Source: Diploptera punctata
Taxonomy: Eukaryota; Arthropoda; Insecta; Blattodea; Blaberidae
Reading direction: 5' to 3'
Length of the DNA stretch: 64,000 nt
Assembly: GCA_030220185.1 (NCBI GenBank)
Contig: JASPKZ010003419.1
Span: 28,501-92,500 of the forward strand
Shown here in pieces: positions 1 through 14,035 of this stretch. The notes below the pieces were generated by a model. It had not been told where the DNA came from. It did no database searches and saw only the letters and a list, made by a program, of their open reading frames with translations. How positions within the stretch are numbered: the first letter of the stretch is position 1; each line of letters begins with the position of its first letter. Both the position numbers and the translations under genes were made by a program.

Positions 1-106
1 CGGTCTCACTGCCCTCTAGTGACTACTATAACAAGTAAGCAATTTAAAGAGAATTTTTGCTTTATAGCTATGACACTTTATTAATTTTGGACCACTACCT
101 CTCATA
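1..106. repeat. Fragment of tRNA-associated repeat body
   Basis: This stretch shares the 'taagcaa...ttaaagagaat' body seen at 27470-27520 and on both arms of the 61.3-61.8 kb foldback. No tRNA-like part remains because the window begins here. Confidence 0.5.
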
Positions 107-960
107 CAGTATTACCTCTATTTTACACTTTTCAAGGGACCACGGGGAAAATGGTGTAAAACGGGGGAAAGTGTAAATTATGGAAAATGAAGATGAGCTC
201 AAATATGTTGACCCCATACTCTGCATTCATTCCAGACCATGAAAAAAAGCAGATGGGGATAATATACTACAGTATTACCTCTCTTTTACACTTTTCGAGG
301 GACCACGGGGAAAATGGGGAAAGTGTAAAATTGAGGAAAAGAGAAGGAGCTAAAATTGTTGACCCATATTCCGCAACCATTCTAGAACATGCAAGAAAAA
401 AAAGCACTGACTGGGATAATATACAATATTGGCTAAATAATGTTCTTCTTCTTCTTCTTGTAAACCCATGTTTTCCCTTAACAGAGATTTAGGCGCTCTC
501 CCCTACAGGGAAGAATTTGAACCATACTAATTTAGTTACACTTGTTTTCGTATAGATGTCATTTGAGTGGTCCATGGTCAGCGTTCTGCCTCATACTGAC
601 ATCTAGGAAACCAAGGTAGTACTAGGACGGGAAAATTTGGTAAATTTTGCTTAGAGGCCTTTTCATTCAAGCTTAAGGAACTTTTACGAGCCTGAAAATC
701 TTCAGACTCAGGACCCACGGCTTAAAGTCCCTCCCGGAGGACTTGCTCCTTGTATTTTTCCATCCTAAAAAATCCATCGACCCTGGCCGGGTTTGAACCT
801 GCAACCCTTGGGACCAGAGGCAAGGAGCATAACCACTAGTCCACCGCGGCCGACCAGATTTTAATACATTGTGAATATAGGGAAACTGAAGGGACCTTTA
901 AAGAACGTTGAAAAAGGCAGGAAAACGTTAAATGTGGGATGTAAAAATGGGGTAATACTG
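107..960. mobile_element. pogo/Tigger-like DNA transposon remnant
   Basis: Two left ends begin with CAGTATTACCTCT at 107 and 270, about 163 bp apart, followed by a shared TTTACACTTTTC and GGGACCACGGGGAAAA. The right end GGGGTAATACTG closes at 960. The 270-960 unit is flanked by TA on both sides, as for mariner/pogo insertions. No transposase frame survives. A SINE is nested at about 598-856. Confidence 0.5.
598..856 (-). repeat. tRNA-derived SINE, family S2
   Basis: The tRNA-like head on the minus strand spans about 781-856 (B-box as GGTTTGAACC on plus). Its body shares the 'gtcctccggga' and 'gactcgggaccca' blocks found at 24785, 33083 and 54081. Confidence 0.7.
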
Positions 961-1079
961 TAGTTGGATTTTGGTTCAGTTCCAGGTGAGAGAGCAAAAT
1001 ATGAGGCGAGATGTTAAATTTCTTTAACAAAATATCTCATGGTGTTTCTTCCTATCGAAGTGTTGAGGCGCTGGAAGAA

Positions 1080-1354
1080 TCACTTGCTCGAAGTGAATCC
1101 TCTAACAACAGCCACCATAGCAACAGCAGCTGCACTGACTACCAGTAGTTTCTTCAACGTTGACATTTGTGCAGTCTCGTTGTTTCTGCTACTCGTCTCA
1201 GATGCGAGGTTAGAAACGCTCAGCGAGTGGAATCTTCGCTTCACGATGTCCTTCTCTGTCTGGAGAACTTTCTGAACATTTGTTATCTTCTCGAGAGGAG
1301 CGAGTGGCTTCATGCAGCACTCCGAGTGGTCGTCGGACTCTGAGCTCTTCACAT
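1080..1354 (-). CDS. AKAP7: AKAP7-like, terminal coding exon with hydrophobic tail
   Basis: The acceptor is ...tttgttgcag and the stop TGA is at 1080-1082. The exon adds 90 residues: a Ser/Asp-rich start, a possible helix (VQKVLQTEKDIVKRRF) and, at the very end, KK-LLVVSAAAVAMVAVV-RGFTSSK. The 15-residue hydrophobic stretch flanked by basic residues looks like a tail anchor. Phase agreement with exon 6 supports its belonging to this gene, but I know of no AKAP7 family member with this tail, so a read-through or chimeric join cannot be excluded. Confidence 0.7.
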
Positions 1355-4300
1355 CTGCAACAAACATGTCATTAGCAGAGGGACAAGTACTACAACAAGC
1401 AAGATATCGCAGGAATAAGGATGTAGGAGTACTTACTTGTTAGGTGTACAAGCTTCTCATGCAAGTCTTGTTAGAAAGCGAACAGCAAAGCAGGTTAACA
1501 CAAAACATAAACAAACATTTAACAGACAGATAAAGTAAAGTAATCCCACTAGAGGCCTCGGGAGACCCTTGAGGTAGTAGGAGGTTAAGGCTCCCACTTT
1601 TTCTAGACAATCGGCACTTGATGTCAGCCAGGTTGTCAGCCGCCTTTACCCCAGAACAATAGTATGGTACTCATTTCCATTAGAGGCTGAGTCGACCCCA
1701 GGGCCATAGTGCTGCCAGTAGGTTTTGGTCAGTTTAAAATCCTGACCCCACCGGGACTTGAACCCTCGACCTTCCGACTTGTAGTGCAGTGCCTTAACCA
1801 CTACGCTACGGCGTGCCCCTTAACAGACAGATAAACGATTAAAAAACATTTAGAAAACCCACAGAACTAAGAGTTTGGGAAAAGATATACATATTTAAAT
1901 CAATGGTAAAGAGAAAAAAAATTGTTTGCCTGAACCGGGAATCGAACCCCGAACCTTCAACTTTCCGTGCTGATGCTCTTAACCATTAAGCTAATCCAGG
2001 CTTCCTTCCCATCCAAGCAGAAATCCTTCCTTTACCGTTACTCTACTGGTCCCACATTCAATTGCAATGAATCATCATTCACAAATACACAATGAATGGC
2101 TTCTACTTGAAGAAGACATGAAGGGACTCCACACAGCTATAGCATTATTTATTAAATTAATATTAAGAAGCTAAAGCTATTACTATGATAGAAATAAGTA
2201 AAGTAATTAACACATTGACTTACAATAATTTAATTGTGTTCATTAATTTACTTATTTCTATCATAGTAATAGCTTTAGCTTCTCAATATTAATTTAATAA
2301 ATATTTAAATTAATATTGGGAAGTAAACATTATGAGGTTATATCATTAATAGTGAGTGGAGAACATATTTTTAATGACTCACCTCATATAATTTCAAATT
2401 TCTTTGATACCGGCAGTTTCAGATAATATCTTGTCCCTCTTCAGTCATGGATTCCATGGAAGCCGGTATCGAAGAAATTTGAAATTAATATGAGGTGAGT
2501 CGTTAAAAATATGTTCTCCACTCACTATTAAAGATATACATTCCTACTAACTCACTGGCACAATTCAACCCACAGGTTCATAACCATGCAGACATAAGCT
2601 CTCCATATATCCCTATCCTGAGCTAATGTTTTCCAATCATTTCCTGTATAATCTACTTCCCTCAAATCAAGATTATTGTTATTGCCCCACCTCATTCTTG
2701 GTCTATCTACTGGGTGCTTTTCCTACAAGGTGTTTCCAAGCCACAATTTCATTCTCCATTTGTGCCACATGTCCTGCCCATCACAGTCTATGAGACTTAA
2801 CTGTTCTTATTATATCTGGTTTCCTATAAGGAGCTCACTGTTATGAAGTCTTCTCCATTCACCTGTCTGTTCATCTCTCTTTGGTCCAAAAACTTTATTC
2901 TCAAATGAATCCTATGAGGTGAGTTGTTTAAACAATATGTTCTCCGATGAATTTTAATGATTATACCTCATAATGTTTACTTCCCAACATTAATTAAATA
3001 TTATTCTCAAATACTCATAATCTTTTGTCTTCCCTTAAAATAAGAGTCCATGTTTCGCATCCATATAACTGGGAGAATAACTGTTTTATATATTTTCAGT
3101 TTAACGTTTTTTGAGAGAAGTTGGAATGTCAAGAGTCTCTGCAATGCATAATAGCACGCATTTCCAGAATTGAGCCTATGTTTAATTTCTTTGTGCATCT
3201 CATTCCTGTTTGTGATTATTGTTCCTAGGTATTTTAATTTGGTCACCTCTTCAAAATGTCTCTGATTTGTCAGTAACTGTTCATTTCCATTATATTAATA
3301 AAAATATACATTCAAAAAACAAATGGAGGTCCATGAATTTTGAAGCTCCTGGTAAGCAAGATTTGATACCGAGGTTCATTCATTACACACTAGATGGAAG
3401 GAGGAATGCTAGTGTTTAAATGCCTTTTAAACAGTCAAGGTGTACTCCTCCAACATTATTTAAACCCCAAAAAAAAAAAAAAATTATTTGTCTCCCTAGA
3501 AACCTATTAAGCATAAAAATGAGTATATATTTTGTTTTCGTCGGGGCGCACAAGGCTAAGCAGTGTACAGCCGGCAGGTTGACTAAAAAAAAAATTGAAA
3601 ATATTTTACATAAAAATTTCTTTACTGAGAAAACACTCAACGTAAAAAATAAACCGAGGATCCAGAGTAATAGTTACAATCAATAGAATTAAGATAAAAA
3701 GTAAAAATGATCTTGAAGAAGATTTACGGACTGTTCCCCGACGTTTCACCCGAGACTGCATCTGGCATCCTCAAGGGTTGTCTTGAGACTGGCAGTCTCT
3801 GGTGAAACATCGGGAAACTTCAAACCTCAAGATAACGGCCTACAGCCCAGAAATCTTCTTCAAGATTGTCATAGCAACTCCGGCCATGAAAGCCTAAATC
3901 AATACAAAAAGTAAAAAGTAACTTATTTTAGAAATTCACATTATCAGTCTTCAAGACGACAGAACAATGGTCACAAAAATACTGAAGATGGAACTGAAGT
4001 GTAAAGTTAGTTTTAAAAAAGAAGAAAAATATGAGGCGAGTGATAAAATTTTACCTAAATAAGTAAAAAAATGTGTTGAAAAGTGTTTTTGTTATTATAG
4101 ATTGTTATTCCAAACTCCTGATACAAGAAACCTGATTAACTATAATTAAATTAGCTCCAAAAATGATTATAACATGAATAGAATAATTAAAACCAACAAA
4201 AATTAAAGCATTAATGAAGGCAACAAATCAAGGATTTATCAAAATGTTTGCAAAGAATGTGACATTTTTTTTTTTAAATTCCCCAGGTTGTCTTTCAACA

Positions 4301-4972
4301 TTCCTGGTTTCTCTCCTGGCATGGGGCGTACTTGTAACCCACTTCCGAGGTTGGGGCGCCTGGAAGGCGGGGTTATGTTGCCCCGATGGTATGATGGGTG
4401 GTGATGATGATAGTGGTGCGCCAGGAGAGTCCCTAATCCTAAGCTTTATCTAAGATGAATATGAATGATGATGATTGCGATGGCCATATGATTTCCAGGA
4501 CCGTTTGGGCCTTAAAGTTTTCCTGACATTTGTCTTACAAGTGAGGAAAAACCCCGATAAAAACCTCACCCAGAAAAACTGTCCCGACCGGGGATGGAAC
4601 CCGGGCCTGCTGCGTGACAAGGCAGCATGCTACCCCGAGACCACAGCGGTGGACAGATTGTGAAAAAATATACTTACAAAAAACAAAAAAAGGAACTTAA
4701 ATACAAGATTGGAAGAACACCTTAGAAATGTTAAAAACGGGGAAATGATAAATTTTCAGTAGCTGCACAAGCATGGTCAGAAAAACATAGAATCGAAACA
4801 AAGGCCAAGTTTCTGAAACTTGATTTACAAATTCTTCGATCAGCCAAAAGATGGACTGAGGGCCAACAACATATAATTCTGGAAAACTTGACGATGGTAT
4901 GCAAGCATATTGAAACATTTTTTTTCAGTGAAAGTTAAATTCTAAAGGTTTTTCCAATTAACAGTTTGGAGA

Positions 4973-5015
<43 letters not shown>

Positions 5016-8000
5016 TTCAGAAGGACAAATTTAAATCCATGAATTTCAAAATTCCTGATGAATGTGACCTGATCTCAAAGTTCATCAAATCAACACTAGA
5101 TGGCAATGTTATAAATGGTAATTCCAACGAAAATCTGGTAGTCATAATATTGGTTGAAAATGGAAGGGATGTTCTCTTGGAAACTGCAGTTCCCGTGTTT
5201 AAGAAAACACGAACTATGAAGCAAGATATAAAAAAAATGATTATTTTTCATGAATAAGAACCTCATAATGTTATTTTTCATATTTAAATATGAATTTTAA
5301 GACTTGGTTTATATTACATCATCATTTTTGGGATTCTTGAAATATCCATTCTTTTTACATGGTGCAGCCAGTTTAATTTATATCTGTTGAGTTCTTCTAC
5401 TGATTCTACTTCTAATTGTTTTAAAATTTCTTCATTCTTTTTTTGATCTAAAAGAGTGTATCCTGCTGTCCTTCTGAGAAATTTCATCTCCGTTGCTTTG
5501 ATTCTGCTCCTGTCTCTATTTCTTAATGTCCAAATCTCACTTCCGTATAAAAGGGAGGGCAATGCTATAGAATTATATATTTTTATTCTTGTGGATTTCT
5601 GTACTAATTTAGCTTTTAATGTATTATTTATTATTCCTAAGATTTGTGTAAATTTGGTGATTCTCTTGTTCACATCTTTTTCATTTTGATGAGATATTTC
5701 ACAACCTAAATAGTTGAAATGTTGAACTTGTTCTAGACATTGATTATTGTGCATTATCTTACTTCTGATTGGATCTTCTCCTAACAATGCCATTACTATT
5801 GTTTATTTTTTATTTCACTCACCTCATACTTCATAACTCCTAGCACACCCAGGGTTTCGTCATATCCTTTGTGACATTCTCAATGCTGTGTCACGTTCAC
5901 AACTGACGTCCGGCTGCCTGTCACAAAGGATGTGACGAAACCCTGGGTATGCAAGGAGTTATGAAGTATGAGGTGAGTGAAATAAAAAATAAACAATATT
6001 AAAAAACCTCATAGTGACGATTTTATTATTAATGTAACACTTCTCACAGAAGGATAAATTATATTTGAAGAGAAAAATTTTTGCCTAGACCAGGACTCGA
6101 ACCCGGGACCCTTGGCTTTTCTCTTCAAATATAATTTATTCTTCAGTGAGAAGTGTTAAATTAATAATAAAATCGTCAATAGAAGCCCTACTGGCTATAA
6201 AGTAGTGTTAAATTCCCAATAAATGTCTTCTTAACTAAGAAGCTGCCATTTGCAAAGATAGAATCTATGGTTTCAAGCATTTGGCACGAGGGAATTACAA
6301 CGTACATAAGAGAAAAATTTGCATCTAGATCGTAACTCGCCTCGGTAGCTCAGTTGATAGAGCACTTGGCCCGGAAAGCCAAGGGTCCCGGGTTCGAGTC
6401 CCGGTCTAGGCGAAAATTTTTCTCTTCAAATATAAAAATAAAACCTCATAGTGTTATTTCCTATCTACATAACTTAATGCCATTACTTTTGACTTTTGTA
6501 CTGAAATTTCCATCCCAAAATCTTTTAATATTTTATTTAGTGTATATCGAGCTATTTGTAAGTTATTCTATGAATTGGAAATTATAACTTGATCACATAG
6601 AGAATGTATTTTTAGTTTCCTTATCTAATATCTATATAGGCTGACAATGTGACTCACCGAACTTGATCTGATGACTGCAGTAGTAATATCCATCCTCTTC
6701 CTTGGGTTTATTCATGGAAAGCAGTGCTACCCCCCGCACCACCTGAGTGCCAAACTCTGTGTTTATCATGTTGGAGTAGACATTTGTAGAGATCTTGGCT
6801 GCATCCTGAAAGTACAAACAATTTTATAAAACTATTGTTCCTATACAGCATCCTTGACACTCCAGGCTGTTAAAGTATACAGTGGATAACTAACTCACTG
6901 GCACTATCAAACCCGTAGGTTCATGGCCGCACGGACATAAGCTCTTCGTACATCTCTATCCTGAGCTAATGTTTTCCAATCATTCCCTGTATAATATACT
7001 TCCCTCAAATCATAGTTAATGTTATTCTCCTACCTCATTCTTGGTCTACCAACTGGGTGTTTTCTTACAAGAAGCTTCCATGCACATCTTTCATTCCCCA
7101 TACGCGCAACATGTCCTGCCCATCACAGTCTATGGGACTTAACTGTTCTTATTATATCTGGCTTCCTATAAAGACTATGTAGTTCACTGTTTTGTAGTCT
7201 TCTCCATTCACCTGTATGTTCATCTCTCTTTGGTCCAAAAATTTTCCTAGCAATTTTATTCTCAAAAACTCGTAATCTCCTTTCCTCCCTTAAAGTAAGA
7301 GTCCATGTTTCGCACCCATATAATATAACTGGTAGAATAATAGTTTTATATATATTCAGTTTAATGCTTTTTGAAAGGAGTTGGGACGACAAGAGTCCCT
7401 GCAATGCATAATAGCACGCATATCCAGAATTGAGCCTATGTTTAATTTTTTTCTTCATCTCATTCCTAGGTATGGTGGATTGATTTTTAAATTGCAGTAT
7501 AGTTTTATTGTGCTAACTAACTCACTGGCGCTACCAAACCCATAGCTTCATATCGACACATACATCCCTATTCTGAGCCAACATTTTTTAATCATCGCCT
7601 GTACAATTTACCTCACTCAAACCATGGTTAACATTATTCTCTCACCTCATTCTTTATCTAAGTACTAGGTGCTTTCTCTACGGTTTCCATACTGGGAATT
7701 TCAATGCCCCTCTTTCATTCCTCATTTTGTGACACATGTTCTCCCCATTGCAGTCTACGAGACTTAACTGTTCTTATTATATCTGGCTTCCTATAAAGAC
7801 CACGTAGTTCATTGTTATGTAGTCTTCTCCATTCACCTGTCTGTTCATCTCTCTTTGGTCCAAAAATTTTCCTTAGAACTTTATTCTCAAATACTCGTAA
7901 TCTGCTTTCCTCCCTTAAAGTAAGAGGACATGTTTACCAGTTACAATTGCTCCATAGAGTAATGCTATTTTCGAGATGCGAAAAAACATACAATATAGGT

Positions 8001-11000
8001 ATACGATTTCCGATTGAGGGTCTTTCCACTTTTCAGCGGTTGCCCTTTTACCAGCCGGCTGCTGGCCCTTCACATCCACATGTGTCAATCACAGAGGTAG
8101 ATGATCAACAGCCAGTGTAGGGGTGACATGTGGTTAGCATGTCGAGTCCCCCAGCCGTTATAGCTGGTTCCTCAACCTGGCGCCGCTACTTATTGTAGCT
8201 ACCCAATTGCCTCACGATGCTGGGTGGACACCGGTCTCATACTGGCCGAAATACCATGAGAAAATTTCTTCCCCATGGAGACTCGAACCAGCGCAAGTCC
8301 CGTAGCTCTGCGCCAAGGCTTCCAACCTTAACCGCTCGGCTACGGCGCGGGTCCAGCATAGGTATACACTTTTTAAAAAAGAATAAAAAATGTTTATACA
8401 TAAAACTGTCCCATGAGCAGTTTAAACCATCAAGTCTTATTGTATAATAGCAAATTCAGAAGATAATCTACAGAAAGGTCTGTATGAACTTAACAAAATT
8501 ACAGAAGAATATGGATTGAAGATATCTACAGAGAAAACAAAAATTATGGCATTTCAAGGTGTAGATCCTGCCAGAAGTAAAATTGTACTGGACAAAATTT
8601 TGGAGCAGGTGAATAATTTTACATATCTAGGATGCAATATCTTATATAAAGAAGAAAAGGATGTAAATGCAAAAATATCAAAATTTTAAAGAATTTTAGG
8701 GTTAATAAATTCTATCTTCAAGCTACAGTTAGTCCAAAAACATTCAAGACTAAAAGTGTATAAAACACTGGCTCTTCCAACTCTTTTGTATGGTAGCGAA
8801 GTATGGACGTTGAAACAGAAGGATATACAGAGACTTAGATCTGCTGAAATGAGATACCTTCGGAGGACTGCAGGATACACACTACTAGATCACCAAAAAA
8901 TGACGACATTTTAGAAGAATTACACATGGAATCTTTAGAAAACAAAATTTCTGATTATAAGTCAAGATGGATGCAACATGTTCATCGAATGGAAGATCAA
9001 GGAGGTTATTTGCTTGGAGATATTCAGTCATCTGTGGCTTTAGATAATGTCGGAAGGATGCTAATCTGTCGTAAGTCATTACAGTTAGTAGGTGTACTTA
9101 TTTTAGGTATAGGCAGAACCCTATAGACTGTTTCCGTACAGTAGGGAAGATAGAAGTTATATGGAAAGCATTAACAATTATAATACTTTTATTTTACCTG
9201 TCAGAGTTAGGGCCGTAAGGACTTGTCTGCCACTCAACCAGGTTACAAAATACAAAAATTAGTCTTATGTTACTTATTTTAGGAATTCACACTATGAGGT
9301 ATATTCATTTAGGTAGAATTTTTTATCACTCACCTCATATTGTTCTTCTTATTTGACTATAAACTAGTTTTGGAACATAGTATCATCCATTAAAACACCA
9401 CAAGTTTCAAAATTTTTTTTAAAGATTTCAACATAAGGTTTGCACTCAAAAATGACTACAGCATCAGTAGACTGATTAGACCTAATAAAAATGAGAAAAT
9501 AAAAGAAGAAAACAAATCAGGGATTTATCAAATTAAATGTGAAGAATGTGAGAAATTCTACATAGGAAAAACTAAGAGAAATTTGAAAACTAGAGTGAAA
9601 GAACACCTCAGGAATGTCAAGAAAGGGGAAGTAGAAAAATCTGCAGTGGCTGCCCATGCATGGTCTGAAAAACATCTTATCAAGAAAGAAGCTAAATTAT
9701 TAAAACAAATAGAAAAACCAAAAGTACTTACTGTTTGGGAAAAGATCCACATTCAAAAGAGTGAAAAGAAGAAATTAATGAACTTTGAAATTCCCGGGGA
9801 GAATGACCTGGTTTTGAGGTTTTTCAGTCAGCCAATGGAAGGAGCGAAGGACAGCTCTTCAAGACGACAGAACAACGGTCGTGACAATACTGAGGATGGA
9901 ACAGAAACTATGTTCCGAAACTAGTTTATAGTCAAATAAGAAGAACAATATGAGGTGAGTGATAAGAAATTCTACCTAAATGTTCATACCAGTTGTTTCT
10001 CATGTTGTCAATTCTACTTGTTAAATTAAATATATTTAAGTCTTTTCTAATATCTTCATTTCTTTTCCTGTCCGAAATTGTCACACCTGCTACTGAACTT
10101 CATTTAGTTTACTTCTGGGTGAACAGTTCTCACTTGCATATCTTAAGACAGGCCCCGCCATCATTTTGTAAAATTTTAATTGTGTATTCCTCAATGTTTT
10201 ATTTTTTAGTGTTCGTTGTATAGTATCAAACATTCTATCAAATAAATTAAATTTAATATTAATATCTTCCTTCTGTGTCCACTGTGTGGTCTCAAGGTAG
10301 CATGCTGCCTTGTCACGCAGTGGGCCCGAGTTCGATTCCCGGTTGGGACAGTTTTTCTGGGTGAGGTTTTTATCGGGGTTTTTCCTCACCTGTAAGACAA
10401 ATGTCAGGAAAACTTTAAGGCCCAAACGGTCCCCGAAATCATACGGCCATCATCATCCTTAAATTATCATCATCATTATCCTTCATCGGTGTGGAAAGCA
10501 ACGGGAAGCTACCACACCTACAATTCCCTAGTAAAGCTGCAAAGCATAGCATGAAAATGCTATGATTGCAGTGAAAGACCTGCCCTCGGGCAGAATTATT
10601 ATGGATGGATCTTCCTTCTGGCAGTTTGATACATTGAATCCCAAATAATTGAAGTTGTTCACCTGTCGTACTGTACTGTTATTAATGATGATTTTACACC
10701 TCGTGTGGTCTTTCCTGGTGAATGCCATTACTTTTGATTTACCTTCAGAGATCATCATATTAAATTTCTTTGCTACTTCATTTAATTTTACGCTGCTAAT
10801 TGTAGATTACTTTCTGAATGGCTAAAGACTGTCTGCAAACAATATGGTATTTAGAACTGTATTGCTTACTTTAAAATTTGTGGTTAAAATTGATTGCTAT
10901 TGTAGAATAACTTCGTCAATATATATGTGATGATTAGAGCCCGGATGTTAGGCACTTAAAAATTCAAAATACGCAGGTAAAAAGGCACTAAAAATCATTA

Positions 11001-13995
11001 ATATAGGCACTAAAATATTCAAAATAGGTTCTTACAAAAAATGGACTACAACATAAATTTTTACATCCTAACGTAAAGAATATAACATATGCTATCAATA
11101 GAATACGAATATATCAGAGATGATTTTGGAACTTGTTTTGCCTTTTTACAAAGAGAATACTTATGTTTTGCAGTGTGTACGTGCTGCGAAACATGGCACT
11201 TCTTCATGCAATTTGCTGAAATTTTACACTTTGCAAAACAATGTTGAACTGTCACTTGAGAATATTTCCGCACCAAACTCTTTCACGAAATTGGTCAGTT
11301 CGTCTTTTATTGAAGTTCTTTCTTTAGGCATCGTAGAACAACTGTTCTAAAGGTAAAAAAAAAAAGCCACATACACTTGTCGCACTACTTTGTCTTTGAA
11401 GCACCTGTCTGTGAACGAGGACTACAGACTGAATCCAGTGTTACCAACATCAAAAATAATATTGCCACTCACTTAAAGGTTTCAGCACCATGTGTGAGGC
11501 AGAGAAAAAAACTACCTTTTTTGTCACTCAGCAATGTTTGTATTGAAAAGAAGCAAAGCTGAACTATAGAACTTTCTCCAAGCCTTAGAGCCGGAGTGTA
11601 ATACAATGGAACATAGCTTAGGGCTCTTTCGCTGAACGGGAGTGCATGAGGTGGAAAAATAAATAGCTGGTACTTGTTATTTTGCCTAATGGGAGTGCAT
11701 TGATGGTGAAGTTTGTCCATTTCAATTCATTTCATTAAAATACTAAGCTAATTTCGAGAAAAAATGGGAAATAGGCATTTATAGACATTGTAAGCTGAAA
11801 TAGGCATTTATAGGCAAAATGAACTTCATAGAAAACAACTCTAGGGTTGTCGGTATGAACTTATATGAAGTCACTTTTACAATATCTGTAATAAATTAAT
11901 TATAGGCATTTTCCCTAACATCCGGTCTCTAGTGATGATGTGCTCACTTAATAAGATGACTTTGAGTAGCTGCAATAAGTAGCGGCTCCAGCTGGGGGAC
12001 TCAACATGCTCTCAACACGACGTGGGTCTGCCTAGATTTGAATTACTATTTACCCTCCAGAAAATTACACGTCTAATGTTTTAATGCTATTACAGGATAA
12101 CCAAGAGGATGTATTCACCTTGCGTCGTAACCTCATGTCTTTGTGAGTCTTGATGATTGTAAGGTGCGGCTGGAACTTCCTCTTCGCTGGAATGCCTGTT
12201 AGCTCCTCCAGATGTGTTTCCAACTCTGTAGCCATCAGACGTATCTGTTCCAGCGTCTCACTTTTCTCTACGTCTGCAAACAACACCTACAAACCAAGAT
12301 AATCAAATGCCACCTCTAAGTTTCAACAAACATTAATAATTTATAAATTGAGTTGCTTAAATGTTTTTTCATTTCACCTCATAAAGTTAAGTGTTTTCAC
12401 GATACCAGTTTCAAAGGCCATCACCTCCATCATCAGTCAAACAAAGACGGTTGAATTTAATATTTAAAGGAAGTAACACTATGAGGTTTATTTTAAAAGA
12501 CTGTTGAAATTTTGCCATCATCACCATCTTATTCGAACGTTCAATTCTCATGTCATGGCCGGACGATAAAAATATAAGTAAATTTTTACCATAAAATTCA
12601 TTAATTAATAAGTTAGCAAGAAAACTCCTCACTGCCATCTGTTGTGACTCAAGAAGCATGTATTTTGATGCCATATTGTTGTCGTGCAGAATATGACGGT
12701 AATGCAGATAACTACACATCTGACATGCTCTCTGATTCTAAGGCAGCAATATATGCAATAAATTCACACAAAATGAAGTCAATACAAATTAAAGAGTGCT
12801 ACAAAATGATTCAACAACTCCAAAAACTACAGAAAAGAATTCAACTGCAATGGATACCTGCACATTGTGGAATTGCTGGAAATAACACTGCTGATTTTCT
12901 TGACAATCTAATTCAGAATACTACTAAAAGCTTACCTTCCACATCCATAAAAATAATAATTAAAAACAAATAAAATCAAACAAAACCAAGACCTATGTAA
13001 TAAAGCCAAAGACAAAAAATGGAATATTTTAGTAAAGAAGCCAGATATTATTCCAGAAATTCCATGTAAAACTACAGTAGCAAAATTTAGACTGCTTACA
13101 GAACATAACTATTTGGCCAAACATTTATATAAAATAGGAATCTACACGAATCCAAATTGTCCTCTATGCAATAAAGACGAAGAAATGAATGGAGAACACC
13201 TACAAACCTGTGAAGTATTACCTGTTGGATCCACCATAGAGAAATATTGGAGAGCAAGAACGCTAATGGCTTCATTGCCAAGGCCAAGCATTTTAAAACA
13301 ACACATCTGACATAAAAAAAATTCCTATTACCCAATCGCAGCACCTCCTATTGGGTCCAATTGTGAATCTAAACCACCCAGGGACCAACTCAAACACACA
13401 CATAAAATTTCATTAAAATTGGTCCAATCGTTTAGGCAGTTTTTAATTTGAGGTTTCAAGTAAACCTCCATTTCTACTTGTCAGATTTTGCTCATTTTTG
13501 GACAATACCTACCATGATTTATTTTAATACGATATACTGAGTTTCGTTGTTAAACATTGAAAATTGTAACCACTAGAGTGATTTTTTAATTTTCACTTCA
13601 GGTGAACTCCTACACCTAATGGTTTTAGAGGGTCCAATTGTGAATTTAAACCATTGAGGGACCCAATCAGATGCACACAAAAATTTTCATCAAAATCGAT
13701 CTGGTAGAGTGACAAACACACATACAGAAAAATTATACATATTGATGGTGGGCAATGAAAACCTCGTAACTCCATTTTGGTAAATTTTACAGGAGAAACA
13801 AATAACTGTTTTAAATAACTATGAAAATTGATACAGCAATAGTTGCCACATATTTTACTACAGAATACAAGTCAAGTTATTAATAAATTTGAAGTCCGTG
13901 TTCTCAACAGGTTATGCATCACATATTTCTGTGCTGGCTACTGGAGTTATGTGGTCTTCAATGACTGATGGAGTTACGAGGTTTTCATTGCTTAC

Positions 13996-14035
<40 letters not shown>

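Larger units (their letters stand above)
9285..9990 (+). mobile_element. PLE foldback with GIY-YIG endonuclease fragment
   Basis: Arms of about 85 bp ('ctatgaggtatattcattt...' at 9291 and its complement to 9987) flank a plus-strand PLE 3' region. The internal copy starts inside the endonuclease domain, so it is 5'-truncated. This is the best preserved PLE in the window. Confidence 0.85.

Noticed and set aside
2438..2470. Another full hammerhead in the 2.4 kb foldback
   Set aside because: CUGAAGA and GAAAC are present but stem II is too disrupted and the order of parts is broken by an insertion.
5310..5795. 159-codon frame as a host gene
   Set aside because: Its motifs (LLYGSEIWTL, KFLRRTAGYTLLD) are from LINE reverse transcriptases and recur at seven or more places.
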